NCBI GenBank assembly: GCA_964453155.1
Contig: CAYVQU010000002.1
Location: 14,661-78,660 of the forward strand
Direction: 5' to 3'
DNA from: CAYVQU01 sp964453155
Lineage (GTDB): Bacteria; Chloroflexota; Anaerolineae; Anaerolineales; UBA11858
DNA: 64,000 bases
Positions 46,901 through 55,271 of the stretch are shown here, in pieces (positions within the stretch are counted from its first letter, which is position 1; each line of letters opens with the position of its first letter). The position numbers and the translations under genes are program-made. The notes below the pieces were generated by a model, which made no database searches, was not told the DNA's origin, and was given only the letters and a program-made list of their open reading frames with translations.

Positions 46901-47491
46901 TACCAGGCAGTTTTAGATTTAGGTCCTTATTTGCCTGAAAATGGAACCGAACTCAGTTCCCATGATAGCAAGCGGATGTGGCTAGATGGTGAGGCCACCA
47001 TGATGATGGGCGGTTCGTGGGATATCTCGTTTTTCGAAGGGCAGGCTCCCGATTTTGAGTGGAGTATTTTTGCCATCCCTGCGCCGGAGGGGCAAACGCA
47101 ATACGTAACTTTCCATCCCGACGCAGCCATTGGTCTGAGTGCGGCATCCCCACATAAAGCTGAAGCCAAAATCTTCTTGGAATGGTTGACAACCCCCAAA
47201 GTGGCCGAATTGCTCAATAATGAACTGCCGGGCTTTTTCTCCATGCAAAGCTACGCGCCCGAAATTCAAAACGAACACGCCAATACCTTCTTGGGTCTCA
47301 ACCAGGGTCGAGGTACCGATGTCCGCTGGCCGTACCCGGTCCTGCGGGACAGCATCCCCGATGGATTTGCGCTGATGAAAGATGGAACCGCCGCGGTCAT
47401 TCGAGAAGAAATGACACCCCAAGAAGCTGCTGATGCCCTGCAAGCAGGCTTGGCCCAATGGTTTAAACCGGCGCAAGTCTGTGGAAAATAA
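43943..47491 (+). CDS. Fusion: PBP-I solute-binding domain + pentameric ligand-gated ion channel + PBP-II solute-binding domain
   Basis: 1182 residues in one frame. An N-terminal hydrophobic helix (11-33) is a signal peptide or anchor. Residues 40-410 are a type I periplasmic-binding domain (VVGPMSGKNQAKGQEMVQGV, VVFGHRSTEASVAG, DQDTYGTSIAENF) as in branched-chain amino acid receptors. Residues 440-625 look like a pLGIC ligand-binding domain: DFYLWFRYRGD, the Pro-loop YPFDEQ (529-534), no cysteine, as in bacterial members. Four helices follow: M1 632-653, M2 657-678 with the conserved LP (682-683) after it, M3 686-712, M4 729-750. After an Ala/Glu/Thr/Pro-rich linker (760-790) residues 790-1180 are a sugar-type PBP-II domain (WRVEDDEQMTRILDIFNAEHP, YYNQDIFDELGLAIPTTWEEF). 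pLGICs have both termini outside, so both binding domains would be extracellular. Only three Cys in all: 742 in M4, and 977 and 1180 in PBP-II. Confidence 0.9.
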   Translation: MAKRKWNPGIEVLVAIIGMVGLAALAFSQISALSASSEAWHVAVVGPMSGKNQAKGQEMVQGVSLYIDQINAQGGINGKPVRLLPPYDDQNDPDLARQAAEKIAAESQALVVFGHRSTEASVAGGAIYQEYGVPAISGSEAETEGNDWYFRTTSSNQDQAIFLANYVRRILGQETVSIIFDQDTYGTSIAENFEYTFQGLGGEIKFKWSFDTQTGDLEAQIDEIVTALLKARNDNPGMLFMSTHGNEAVKIVTALRRKGLKYAIIGTDSLGTPAMGEKFATYPEEQSQPGYLSDGIYAVTDVLFDVGGEEAAQFKNYFIKAYGEDPGSRAATYYNAAIAAFHAMEQADLQGDSINLAADRLKIRNQLLALNNLNNIATGIGGPVFFDDHGDVVKAMSMGIFDHQKFISALTQLKPITDLNRIPDLNAELAAGRVHVVNGEYMLQTNVVYAGMDINEISNLDIKNSSYTVDFYLWFRYRGDFEPDNIEFINIKGKTNLGEPIIHDVIDGVTHKLYRIKTEFIGDFSFYDYPFDEQDVEIKFRHISMTRDQLLYVVDVVGIRETASQDILAKFDRAQVLDSIDTWEATTVKFFQDSLHNESTLGSPHFFDTVSDIEYSRFNANIGLKRDVLSFTIKNLLPLFAIIILAYIAALLAPAQFAITNAILRGSLLTVAFFHIKLSNDLPGIGYTVALDYVFYMMYVLIVLLLILTVLSHNDHQNNQLKRARVFNQIGRILYPVVILGCGIFFVTRFDLLTRFNVAGMAESEALTATADEAAAPTASPGEGAADEAVVLTLGSWRVEDDEQMTRILDIFNAEHPDITVKFSPGVEYQPTLTFQLENGIAPDLFYISSYSFSQNLFKRGFLETVNDVPGLNESFPAAAIAAWATDDGTVYGVPFLAVSHGVYYNQDIFDELGLAIPTTWEEFLTVSEQIKAAGYIPLANAPGQHGAFAEEVFMNLAPNFIGGQTGREQYLTGERCFNDAHTTAAYQAVLDLGPYLPENGTELSSHDSKRMWLDGEATMMMGGSWDISFFEGQAPDFEWSIFAIPAPEGQTQYVTFHPDAAIGLSAASPHKAEAKIFLEWLTTPKVAELLNNELPGFFSMQSYAPEIQNEHANTFLGLNQGRGTDVRWPYPVLRDSIPDGFALMKDGTAAVIREEMTPQEAADALQAGLAQWFKPAQVCGK

Positions 47492-47513
47492 TCGCTGAAT
47501 AGGACACGGAGCA

Positions 47514-47534
47514 TTCCAATGTTCTACATTGGAA
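47514..47534. repeat. Tight hairpin after the fusion-channel gene
   Basis: TTCCAATGT and ACATTGGAA with a 3-base loop, 9-bp perfect stem, 22 bases after the stop codon. There is no T-tract, so it is a stabilising or REP-like hairpin and not a clear terminator. Confidence 0.5.
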
Positions 47535-47630
47535 CGAGATACGCACTGGGGTATTCTGGTTATAGTGCTCTGCGTCGTAACCAAACCAGCACACTCCGCG
47601 TGCCGTTAATCCATGATAGAATGCCCCGGC

Positions 47631-47846
47631 ATGGATACCTTACGCTATCGCCTCATTGCTCAAATATTTTTCGTTTTCGGAGGAGTTTCTCTGGCCTGCC
47701 GTCCAGTGATGACCATTGGTTGGCAGGAAATGTTGATATTGATCGTAATCTTGGGGATATTGATCGGACCAGCGTTATTCCGGTTGTATAAACGGTGGGA
47801 TGAGTTTCAGCGGTGGCGATCCAGAGATCAAGATAAGCAGGATTAA
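47631..47846 (+). CDS. Small single-pass membrane protein, TatA-like in outline
   Basis: 71 residues from the ATG at 47631. GWQEMLILIVILGILIGPALFRLYKRW resembles the TatA/B start (W-QE-hydrophobic-GP then a basic amphipathic helix), preceded by a first hydrophobic stretch. No good ribosome-binding site is visible and the length is short for TatA, so it might not be translated. Convergent with the glycosyltransferase gene at 47843, whose end it overlaps by 4 bases. Confidence 0.4.
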   Translation: MDTLRYRLIAQIFFVFGGVSLACRPVMTIGWQEMLILIVILGILIGPALFRLYKRWDEFQRWRSRDQDKQD

Positions 47847-50539
47847 TGACCGATACTTTTCGGAATAGCTGGTACCGATAAGGGGCAAATCAATTCTTCG
47901 GGATCGGGTACTCGAGTAAAAATTTGTGGTTCGGTACCTAATACTGCCACGGCTGCTGCTTCAACTTCGTGTATGGAGCGACCACGGCAACCAATAATTA
48001 ACACATCAGCAGCGTGAAAAATATCGGGGGGAGATGGTAACAAGGGCAAGATTACCTGTTTGGCACCATTGGTACTCAATGTTGTTAGCACTAACCTAGA
48101 GAACGGTTGAATCCGATAGCCACGGGTACCATCGCCTTGTCTGGCCCAAAAATAACGCGGGTACAAACCCCGCCCCACGAAAGCCAGGGCATCCGGTTGT
48201 TGCAAGAACTGCTCAAAATCAGCTGGTTCATAATCAGTTTGAGTCAGTAATGCTTCTTGGGATAACGTATTGAGCACCTCTTCGGTTGTAACGGGGTGAT
48301 AGCGGAGCGGAATCGTTCGGTCTAAAGCCGTAATAGTAAGCATGAAAACTACAAATGGAACCAAACTCCAAGCTCCCACCGTAAATGAAAGTGGTCTTAC
48401 AACTATTTCATCAGATTCTAGCTTTGGGGAAAATCCAAAAAGGGTTAACCCGACCCAGATCAGCTGAAGCAATCCCAACGCGAAATAGAGCAATACAACC
48501 CAATTGATCGGCACAATATAACGCCCCCCGCCATTCCGGGCCAGGGCGGTAGCCGTATTGTAAGCCAAGTAAATTCCCATGGGTATCAATCCAGCTAAAT
48601 GCCATTTTTGGAACGCTTTTGCAATTCCCAAGGCCAGAATCAACAAATTGATGGCGATGGCAATTTTATCGATGAGGGGTAAATCCATCAACCAGTCATC
48701 TGCAGTATCTCGCCAGTAGCGACTGCTTTCAAAAATAGTACCCGTTCGGATTTCGTTCGGAAAATGGGCCAAGATAGACTGGGTTGGCAGGATCAGCACA
48801 CTGGTGATGAGATTATGACTAAAGTAGTTAAAAATTCGATAAACTGTCCCGTAACGGTGAAATTCAGGTTCAACCGGTTGAGCGGCTTGAACAGTAGGTT
48901 GAGGACTTCCAGCCTCAACTTGTTCAGCAGTAGTGGTTACGGCTTGATCAGTTGAAAGAGTTGTAGGTGTGGGGCTGGGAACCGGGGTTGTTTTGGGCTG
49001 GATCAATGGATTAGCTTTGGAATTAGGTGAGGGCGCCCCTCGAAAACCACTATCGAACACCAGTGCGATTTGATGCGTAAAGAAAAATGGGTTTCCCGAT
49101 ATAGACCAACTTCGCCACATCCAGGGTGAGACAACCAAAAGAAAGGAAATTATGACAATGGCTACGTATTTCAGGCTGGTTTTCAGATCTAGTCCAAAAA
49201 CCATAATTATTCCTACCAAGGCCGCCAAAAAGACGACCAGGCCATTGAAACGAAACATAATCAACAACCCCAGTAATCCCCCTAAAAGTATGGCGTAACC
49301 TGGACTTTTGTGCGGTTTTCGCAGCCAAAGGAACATCAGGAGAGCAATCCCCACCAAGCTAACCGCACTGGGAAATTCGGTCAACAGCAATTTTGAATGT
49401 GATAAATTCAATTCGTTGCTAGAAAGAATCGCATTTATCTCATGTAAGATTGCTAAACCCGCTAAAAAAAGACCTAGATAACGATTATACATCTCCTTCC
49501 CCAACCAAAAAAGTAGGGCGGGTAAAATTGACAAAATACCAACTTGCAATGTCATGATGGCTTCATAATCTTGACCGACAAGCAGATGGAAAATGAGTAA
49601 AAGGCCCGAATAACCAGCATGGTCGGCCCGGGCTAGACTATTGGCTAGGCCTTGACCGATGAGCGCAAACTGCGCATTAGTATCCCAGGAGGCAGCATCA
49701 GAAAAAGGGTAATATTCGTTACCCGGCAAAATTGGTTTGGGCAAAAAATAATTTTGCTTAAATGATGTATTTTGCCACATCACAAAAGCCAACATCCAAA
49801 CACTAAAAAATAGGATTACGTTAATGATGCTTTGAGTAAGTTTAAGGTTTTTAAGCGCCAACAGCAATATTGTAATTAGACCCGCACAAATTGCGGCCAG
49901 CCCGACCTGGCTTCCTAATATCGGCACACCAACTTCGTACCAAACGGTCCATTTATCAGATTGAATGCCCAACCCAGAATAAACCAATCCCCCCCAACTG
50001 CTCAACAAAAGAATATAGACACCCCCAGCCATAGTGATATAAGGTATTTGATCTCGATTCAGTTTCGGCCAGGATGCGTTATTTGTGAGTGTCTTTATAA
50101 GCAGAATTGTTTGCCAACTTATTTGGGTAGTCAATAACATGGCTGGGCGGAGGCGCACAATGTAAGCCTGCCAGTTCCCAAAACGATTGCCAGGCACCAA
50201 GAGAAGAAATATTGTCAAAATAGCTACTAATTGGGAAATTCGAATAACAAGCCAGCTCAAATTCGGGCTAGAAGTGAAGGTTTTTTGAACTCGGACGCTC
50301 CAAGCTGGCTTACGCCGTGCCTGAATACCAGCCCAAATGGCTAGGAATAATAAAAAAATAAATACCCCGGCAAGCCCCATCCGGAATTTTGAAAACCCGA
50401 ACAGCCAATTGGATTTTTGATCAGTGGGAATGTTCAGCAAACAAAACAAATTTCCAGCTGAGCCTAACGCGGCCAGAATAAAATAAACCGAAAAAACTGA
50501 ACGTACTGAATATTGGGTTTCGGTTGAGTTGTGTGTCAA
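47843..50539 (-). CDS. Large multi-pass membrane protein, GT-C (GT39-like) glycosyltransferase
   Basis: About 898 residues with more than a dozen hydrophobic helices and a Pro/Thr-rich extracellular segment (PKTTPVPSPTPTT area). The layout (acidic residue after TM1, many helices, C-terminal soluble domain) suits a GT-C dolichyl/undecaprenyl-phosphate sugar transferase or O-mannosyltransferase-like protein, but no signature is certain. A TTG start at 50539, overlapping the upstream stop codon by two bases, is preferred over an ATG at 50599. Last gene of the exopolysaccharide locus. It would add sugars outside the membrane. Confidence 0.65.
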   Translation of the reverse strand: MTHNSTETQYSVRSVFSVYFILAALGSAGNLFCLLNIPTDQKSNWLFGFSKFRMGLAGVFIFLLFLAIWAGIQARRKPAWSVRVQKTFTSSPNLSWLVIRISQLVAILTIFLLLVPGNRFGNWQAYIVRLRPAMLLTTQISWQTILLIKTLTNNASWPKLNRDQIPYITMAGGVYILLLSSWGGLVYSGLGIQSDKWTVWYEVGVPILGSQVGLAAICAGLITILLLALKNLKLTQSIINVILFFSVWMLAFVMWQNTSFKQNYFLPKPILPGNEYYPFSDAASWDTNAQFALIGQGLANSLARADHAGYSGLLLIFHLLVGQDYEAIMTLQVGILSILPALLFWLGKEMYNRYLGLFLAGLAILHEINAILSSNELNLSHSKLLLTEFPSAVSLVGIALLMFLWLRKPHKSPGYAILLGGLLGLLIMFRFNGLVVFLAALVGIIMVFGLDLKTSLKYVAIVIISFLLVVSPWMWRSWSISGNPFFFTHQIALVFDSGFRGAPSPNSKANPLIQPKTTPVPSPTPTTLSTDQAVTTTAEQVEAGSPQPTVQAAQPVEPEFHRYGTVYRIFNYFSHNLITSVLILPTQSILAHFPNEIRTGTIFESSRYWRDTADDWLMDLPLIDKIAIAINLLILALGIAKAFQKWHLAGLIPMGIYLAYNTATALARNGGGRYIVPINWVVLLYFALGLLQLIWVGLTLFGFSPKLESDEIVVRPLSFTVGAWSLVPFVVFMLTITALDRTIPLRYHPVTTEEVLNTLSQEALLTQTDYEPADFEQFLQQPDALAFVGRGLYPRYFWARQGDGTRGYRIQPFSRLVLTTLSTNGAKQVILPLLPSPPDIFHAADVLIIGCRGRSIHEVEAAAVAVLGTEPQIFTRVPDPEELICPLSVPAIPKSIGH

Positions 50540-51888
50540 GTTCCGCTGCCTCTTATTACCACCCAAATCGTCCGAAATAAAATATAAAAATCCATCCAAA
50601 TAGACCAGTTGCTGATATAGTGCTCGTCCATAAGCAGACGCTGTTCAAAGGTTGTATTATGCCGGCCTAAAACCTGCCACCAGCCGGTCATACCCGGTTT
50701 TACTCTTAAGATAATGGCCGCATGGACTCCCATCTCACCATGTTCGGAAACCATATAGGCGCGCGGACCAACCAGACTCATATCGCCTTTGATGATATTC
50801 AGGATTTGGGGTAATTCATCTAAACTAAACCGCCGTAACCAGGTTCCAACGCGAGTAACACGCGGGTCGGGGTGAATTTTATGATATTTCTCATAGGCTG
50901 CACAGGTTTCGGGGTCCGATTGAAGTAGTTCAGCCAGTTTTTCATCCGCATCAACTATCATTGTCCGGAACTTGTAAACATTAAATTCTTTAAAGTTTTG
51001 CCCAAACCTTTTTTGCATATATATAATTGGCCAGCCAGAATCAAACCAGATTACGATAGAGATCATAATAAAAATTGGACTTAGCAACAAAAAAATGATA
51101 CCGCCGCCTACAAAATCGATAATAATTTTGGTCCATTTGGCGCGGTTGGTAAGCAAATGATATTGGAACTCTAAACCTAATTGTCCATCTAAATCCCTGG
51201 GTATGACATAAATTGAACCAAAATTATTGCGTTCGTGCACCAGTATCACTCGTCGAAAGTGTCTTTGCAAATGGCGGGTATAAGCATTCACCCGAGACCG
51301 ACTGGATGGCGCTAAAATCGCAATTTCATGCTGATTGCCCTCGTATTGTTCAATCCTATCGAGAGAGTAAATCTGCTTCACTTGCCAGCCTAACCGGGTA
51401 ATTCGAGCTAGCGACTCAGCCACATGATCGACCCAAGGCTGATCGCCAAAAATGATGACCGGAACACCATACCAGGTTTGTTTGGAAAGTAAATTTCGAA
51501 CGATCAACCGTCCCAGGGGTAGGATACCCAATGAAAGCAGCCAAGCAATCAGCAGTACCAACCGAGAAAAAATCAAAAAATCTCTGTTAAGAAAAGAAAT
51601 CCCGGCCAAAACGATGAACACCAAGGTCGTGCCACGGGCAATACCTTCAATCTCTTGAACGGCTAATATCCCAAAACCAGGGTATTGTTCCAGCAACAGA
51701 AAAATAGCTATGAGAAAAAATACCGCCAGACGAATGAGCGCGGTTATGGTCTCGAACTGAACCGGAAAACCAATCAGAGGTGTCAATAAACTCCGTAGAT
51801 ACCAGGCGAAATGAAAAATCCCCAAAAAAAGTAATGCATCTACGAACATGATGATCAAACTAGTGGAAAATACAGATTTATGCTTCAT
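50536..51888 (-). CDS. Polyprenyl-phosphate sugar-1-phosphate transferase (WbaP/CpsE-like)
   Basis: 450 residues: N-terminal helices, a central nucleotide-binding-like domain (VPVIIFGDQPWVDH) and the C-terminal catalytic domain with KRFGQNFKEFNVYKFRTMIVDADE and RRFSLDELPQILNIIKGDMSLVGPR. It starts exopolysaccharide or O-antigen repeat synthesis by loading a sugar phosphate on undecaprenyl phosphate. GGGAGGA gives a strong ribosome-binding site. Its end overlaps the next gene's TTG start. Confidence 0.93.
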   Translation of the reverse strand: MKHKSVFSTSLIIMFVDALLFLGIFHFAWYLRSLLTPLIGFPVQFETITALIRLAVFFLIAIFLLLEQYPGFGILAVQEIEGIARGTTLVFIVLAGISFLNRDFLIFSRLVLLIAWLLSLGILPLGRLIVRNLLSKQTWYGVPVIIFGDQPWVDHVAESLARITRLGWQVKQIYSLDRIEQYEGNQHEIAILAPSSRSRVNAYTRHLQRHFRRVILVHERNNFGSIYVIPRDLDGQLGLEFQYHLLTNRAKWTKIIIDFVGGGIIFLLLSPIFIMISIVIWFDSGWPIIYMQKRFGQNFKEFNVYKFRTMIVDADEKLAELLQSDPETCAAYEKYHKIHPDPRVTRVGTWLRRFSLDELPQILNIIKGDMSLVGPRAYMVSEHGEMGVHAAIILRVKPGMTGWWQVLGRHNTTFEQRLLMDEHYISNWSIWMDFYILFRTIWVVIRGSGT

Positions 51889-51911
51889 AATTTCCTCCCA
51901 AAGGAATATTA

Positions 51912-52682
51912 CTAATTAGTCATTTTTCTTTCTGAAAAATCTTTCCACATTTGGGCAACTGCCAGCATAACAAACTGAGGGTAAAGCCGATAGCGCGGCC
52001 ACAATCTTCTTGGTTCAGTGAAAAATCGAAACAACCACTCTAATCCAATTTGCTGCATCCATAAGGGCGCTCTGATTTTCTGTCCAGACAAAAAATCAAA
52101 GGCGGCGCCAACCCCCACTAGAACTGAAGCATTCAACTTATCGATGTTGGCCGTCATCCAGCGTTCTTGTTTCGGTGAGCTGATGCCTACCCAAATGATA
52201 TCGGGTTGCGCAGCGTTGATGCTGGAATGAACATCGTCCGTCTCTGCTGGCGTTAATACGCGAAAGGGAGGGGAATAGGTTCCAACAATTTGCAGATCGG
52301 GATATTTGCGTTTGAAAGTTTGGGCTAATTTTTCAGGTACTCCGGGACAACCACCATAGAAATAGTGACGCCACCCTTTCTGACCAGAGGCGGCTAAAAC
52401 CGCGGTCATCAAGTCGGAACCAGCTACTCGTTCTACATGTTTATTACCCTTCATTTTTAATATCCAGGCTAATGACATGCCATCGGGTGTAGTCATCCCG
52501 CTGTTATTGAAAAGTTCATAAAGGCTGGGGTCATTCACACAATCCATGACCGAATGGGCTGGGGTAACACAAACATAGTGTTTGGTTTTTGTAGAGATCC
52601 AATTTCCGATGGTGGCAACTGCTTGCGCCATATTAATGGCACTCACTTGAACGCCGAGAATATCCACACGTTTGATGGTCAT
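51912..52682 (-). CDS. WecG/TagA/CpsF-family glycosyltransferase
   Basis: 256 residues. TTPDGMSLAW, the VGISSPKQERWM segment and GVGAAFDFLSGQ...APLWMQQIGLEWLFRFFTEPRRLWPRY match the family, which adds ManNAc-type sugars to lipid-linked precursors. It overlaps the next gene by four bases. Acts at the cytoplasmic membrane face as the second step after the WbaP-like enzyme. Confidence 0.93.
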   Translation of the reverse strand: MTIKRVDILGVQVSAINMAQAVATIGNWISTKTKHYVCVTPAHSVMDCVNDPSLYELFNNSGMTTPDGMSLAWILKMKGNKHVERVAGSDLMTAVLAASGQKGWRHYFYGGCPGVPEKLAQTFKRKYPDLQIVGTYSPPFRVLTPAETDDVHSSINAAQPDIIWVGISSPKQERWMTANIDKLNASVLVGVGAAFDFLSGQKIRAPLWMQQIGLEWLFRFFTEPRRLWPRYRLYPQFVMLAVAQMWKDFSERKMTN

Positions 52683-53869
52683 TTCTTATTCCCGTGATTG
52701 GATATGGCCCGCTGATAGATTGTCATGAGTAATTGATAATTCTTATCGGCAGCATATTTGGTTTCAAATTCGCAGCGAGCAGCTTTGCCCATCGCGGCCA
52801 TTTCTGCTGGGTGCTGCCAGGCCCAATCGACTTTAGCGGCCAGATCTTCAGGATTTCCAGGGGTGAAGTGGAGGCCAGTATGCTGATCGGCAATGATTTC
52901 AGCCATTGCACCTAATTTTGAGCCAACTACCGGGGTTCCACACGCAAAAGATTCGGCAATCGTCATCGGGAAACCTTCATAATTTTCTGAAGGGAACACT
53001 AAAAACTGGGCACCTTTAATAATCGGTACAATTTCTGCGTATGGCAGACGTCCAGCGATGTCGACGGAAGAAATTTGGTGAGCAGCTACAAATTTTTTCA
53101 TCTCAGCCATGAGCGGACCATCGCCAAAAATTCGCAGCGGAATATGAGGCAGGTGCTGCCAGGCCTTCAGCATAGTAAATATGCCCTTATCGGCGCTCAT
53201 ACGGCCAACATGGCAAACATAGTTTCCTTTATCTTGGGCAGCCGGCAAATCAAGATCGGGAAAGACAATATTGGGCTTTACCATAATTTTGTCGGCAGAC
53301 AGGCCGCCCTCGATATATTTCCGGCGGGCAAAATCTGTTAGGGCAATGTAAACATCCACTTTCTGGTTCCAGGTCTTTATCCAGTGATGGAATGAAACTG
53401 ATAAGGTCAGATTTAACGTTTGAGAGCGAGAATTACGATAACAGGCGTAGCGTACTCCGTTGCGTGGTAAAGGAGAATTAAGGCACAGTTCACAAATTAC
53501 ATTGTCGCGATAAAAATGGGTTGACGAAGGGCAAAATAAACGATAGTTATGTAAAGTTTGCACCACCGGGACGCCCATATTCTGTGAAGCATAAAACAGT
53601 GCCGGTGACATCAGCGGCCAAGTATTATGACTGTGGAGCAGATCGGGTTTTTCAGCAGTAATTATTGTCCGAATCTGCTGGTAAACATGATGGTTCCAAA
53701 ACGATTTTCTAACCACCTGCCGGATGGGCATGTTTTTAATAGCGTCATTATGCAGCGTATACCGGATAACTTCGTGGCCATGTGACTCTAGCAAGAATTT
53801 TTCGGCGTCGAAGACTGCTTTTTCGCCCCCAGGCTGCTGGTAATAATTATGGGTTTGTAGTATTTTCAT
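52679..53869 (-). CDS. GT4-family glycosyltransferase
   Basis: 396 residues. The GT-B fold ends with SENYEGFPMTIAESFACGTPVVGSKLGAM, the E(x7)E motif of family 4. An N-terminal YYQQPGGEKAVF resembles glycosyltransferases of EPS loci. Overlaps both neighbours by a few bases. Sugar donor and acceptor unknown. Confidence 0.9.
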   Translation of the reverse strand: MKILQTHNYYQQPGGEKAVFDAEKFLLESHGHEVIRYTLHNDAIKNMPIRQVVRKSFWNHHVYQQIRTIITAEKPDLLHSHNTWPLMSPALFYASQNMGVPVVQTLHNYRLFCPSSTHFYRDNVICELCLNSPLPRNGVRYACYRNSRSQTLNLTLSVSFHHWIKTWNQKVDVYIALTDFARRKYIEGGLSADKIMVKPNIVFPDLDLPAAQDKGNYVCHVGRMSADKGIFTMLKAWQHLPHIPLRIFGDGPLMAEMKKFVAAHQISSVDIAGRLPYAEIVPIIKGAQFLVFPSENYEGFPMTIAESFACGTPVVGSKLGAMAEIIADQHTGLHFTPGNPEDLAAKVDWAWQHPAEMAAMGKAARCEFETKYAADKNYQLLMTIYQRAISNHGNKK

Positions 53870-55271
53870 CCGTCACCAGATTATTTTGTGTGCTTTGGGA
53901 TGTGGCAGGGAGTACTTCTCGTGGCAACCAACCTGAACGCAGCCGATCATAAAATGCCAATATACAGCCCCAAAAGAAATAATACGGAATAGTCCAAAAC
54001 GGTTTTTCAAACGCATCTTCACCAATGGCCAACACCCAGGTCATCACAAAGAAGGCCATGATGAACAACAACCAGTTCAACCCAGTTTGCCAATTGATCT
54101 GTTTACACATCTGGTAAGTGCGGCGCCAAATTCGAATCAATAAGAAGTGCATCCAGGAGAAAGCCAACAAACCAACGGCTCCCAGTCGTCCAATAATGGA
54201 GATGTATGAGTTATGAGGTTCGCGGACTGGAACTTGGTAACGAATTCGAAACTCGGTTAGCGGAAAACCATAACCAACACCAAACAAGAAGTTCCAAACA
54301 GAAGCAAGCCACTCATCTATGATTGCAAGCCACCAGCCTAAACGCTGCTCGATACCATGAGCTGGACCCTCCAAACCACTCGTTGCAATTCCAAAAGTAG
54401 ATATGAGATGCTTGAGCAAAAATTCAATCGATATCGCCTGCTGTAATCGACCGGTAATCTTAATATCTAAACCTGATACCAACATCAATAAGAAGAACGC
54501 TGCCACACCTCCGATAACAAACCTAGATAACAAGTTTTTGCGAAAAAATACCAATAAGGCAATCAGGGCAATGAGTTGCAGATATATTGTTCGAGCTTGA
54601 AAAAGAAATACTACGTAGCAAGTTAAAATACCCGCTAGAATATTCGCAATGGTTATATTTTTACCAACACCACTACGAAACAGGAGCAGGAATACGGCAG
54701 TCCACAATAACATTTGAGGGGTGTTTGTGTAGTAAAAAAGAATTGGGGCTATATAACCAGCTCCAGCCACAATAGTTGGCGACATCAGGAGCAATTTATC
54801 TCGAATCGGATAGCCCAGCGCGTATAGACTGACTATGATTAAGAATACGGGCACATACCAGTAAAGCTGCTCTGGTTTTTTCATACCGATAACCAGGGCA
54901 AAGCCAACAATAAAAAACAGAGATTCGATAACATGAGTGGCATCCCGCAACGCCCACAACCCCCACTCAGGGACACCAAATATTGCCCGCCCCAACCCAA
55001 AACCCCACCAAACTAGAAAGGGTAGCAAGAAAACGGCCTTAGATAACTGGGGGATTAAATTCTTGTAATCCAAGCTTGCCAACACAATTAGCAAGATCAA
55101 CTCACCAATCGGGATCCCCCCACCTGCAATGGGGGGAATCCGCACTTGCATAAAGCCGCTATTCAGCAATAGATACAAACCCAGAATTACCCCAACCAAG
55201 GCAATCCGCATGGTCATAAACGACTTCAATATTTCATTTATAGATAATGATCGCCAACGACTATTTGCCAT
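53847..55271 (-). CDS. O-antigen ligase/polymerase-like membrane protein (Wzy)
   Basis: 474 residues and about 12 hydrophobic helices. VGYGFPLTEFR...REPHNSYISIIGRLG resembles the large periplasmic loop of WaaL/Wzy proteins, which link or polymerise sugar repeats. Overlaps the glycosyltransferase genes before and after it by 23 and 34 bases. A Wzy role suits the locus, which also has a Wzx-like flippase. Confidence 0.85.
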   Translation of the reverse strand: MANSRWRSLSINEILKSFMTMRIALVGVILGLYLLLNSGFMQVRIPPIAGGGIPIGELILLIVLASLDYKNLIPQLSKAVFLLPFLVWWGFGLGRAIFGVPEWGLWALRDATHVIESLFFIVGFALVIGMKKPEQLYWYVPVFLIIVSLYALGYPIRDKLLLMSPTIVAGAGYIAPILFYYTNTPQMLLWTAVFLLLFRSGVGKNITIANILAGILTCYVVFLFQARTIYLQLIALIALLVFFRKNLLSRFVIGGVAAFFLLMLVSGLDIKITGRLQQAISIEFLLKHLISTFGIATSGLEGPAHGIEQRLGWWLAIIDEWLASVWNFLFGVGYGFPLTEFRIRYQVPVREPHNSYISIIGRLGAVGLLAFSWMHFLLIRIWRRTYQMCKQINWQTGLNWLLFIMAFFVMTWVLAIGEDAFEKPFWTIPYYFFWGCILAFYDRLRSGWLPREVLPATSQSTQNNLVTDENTTNP

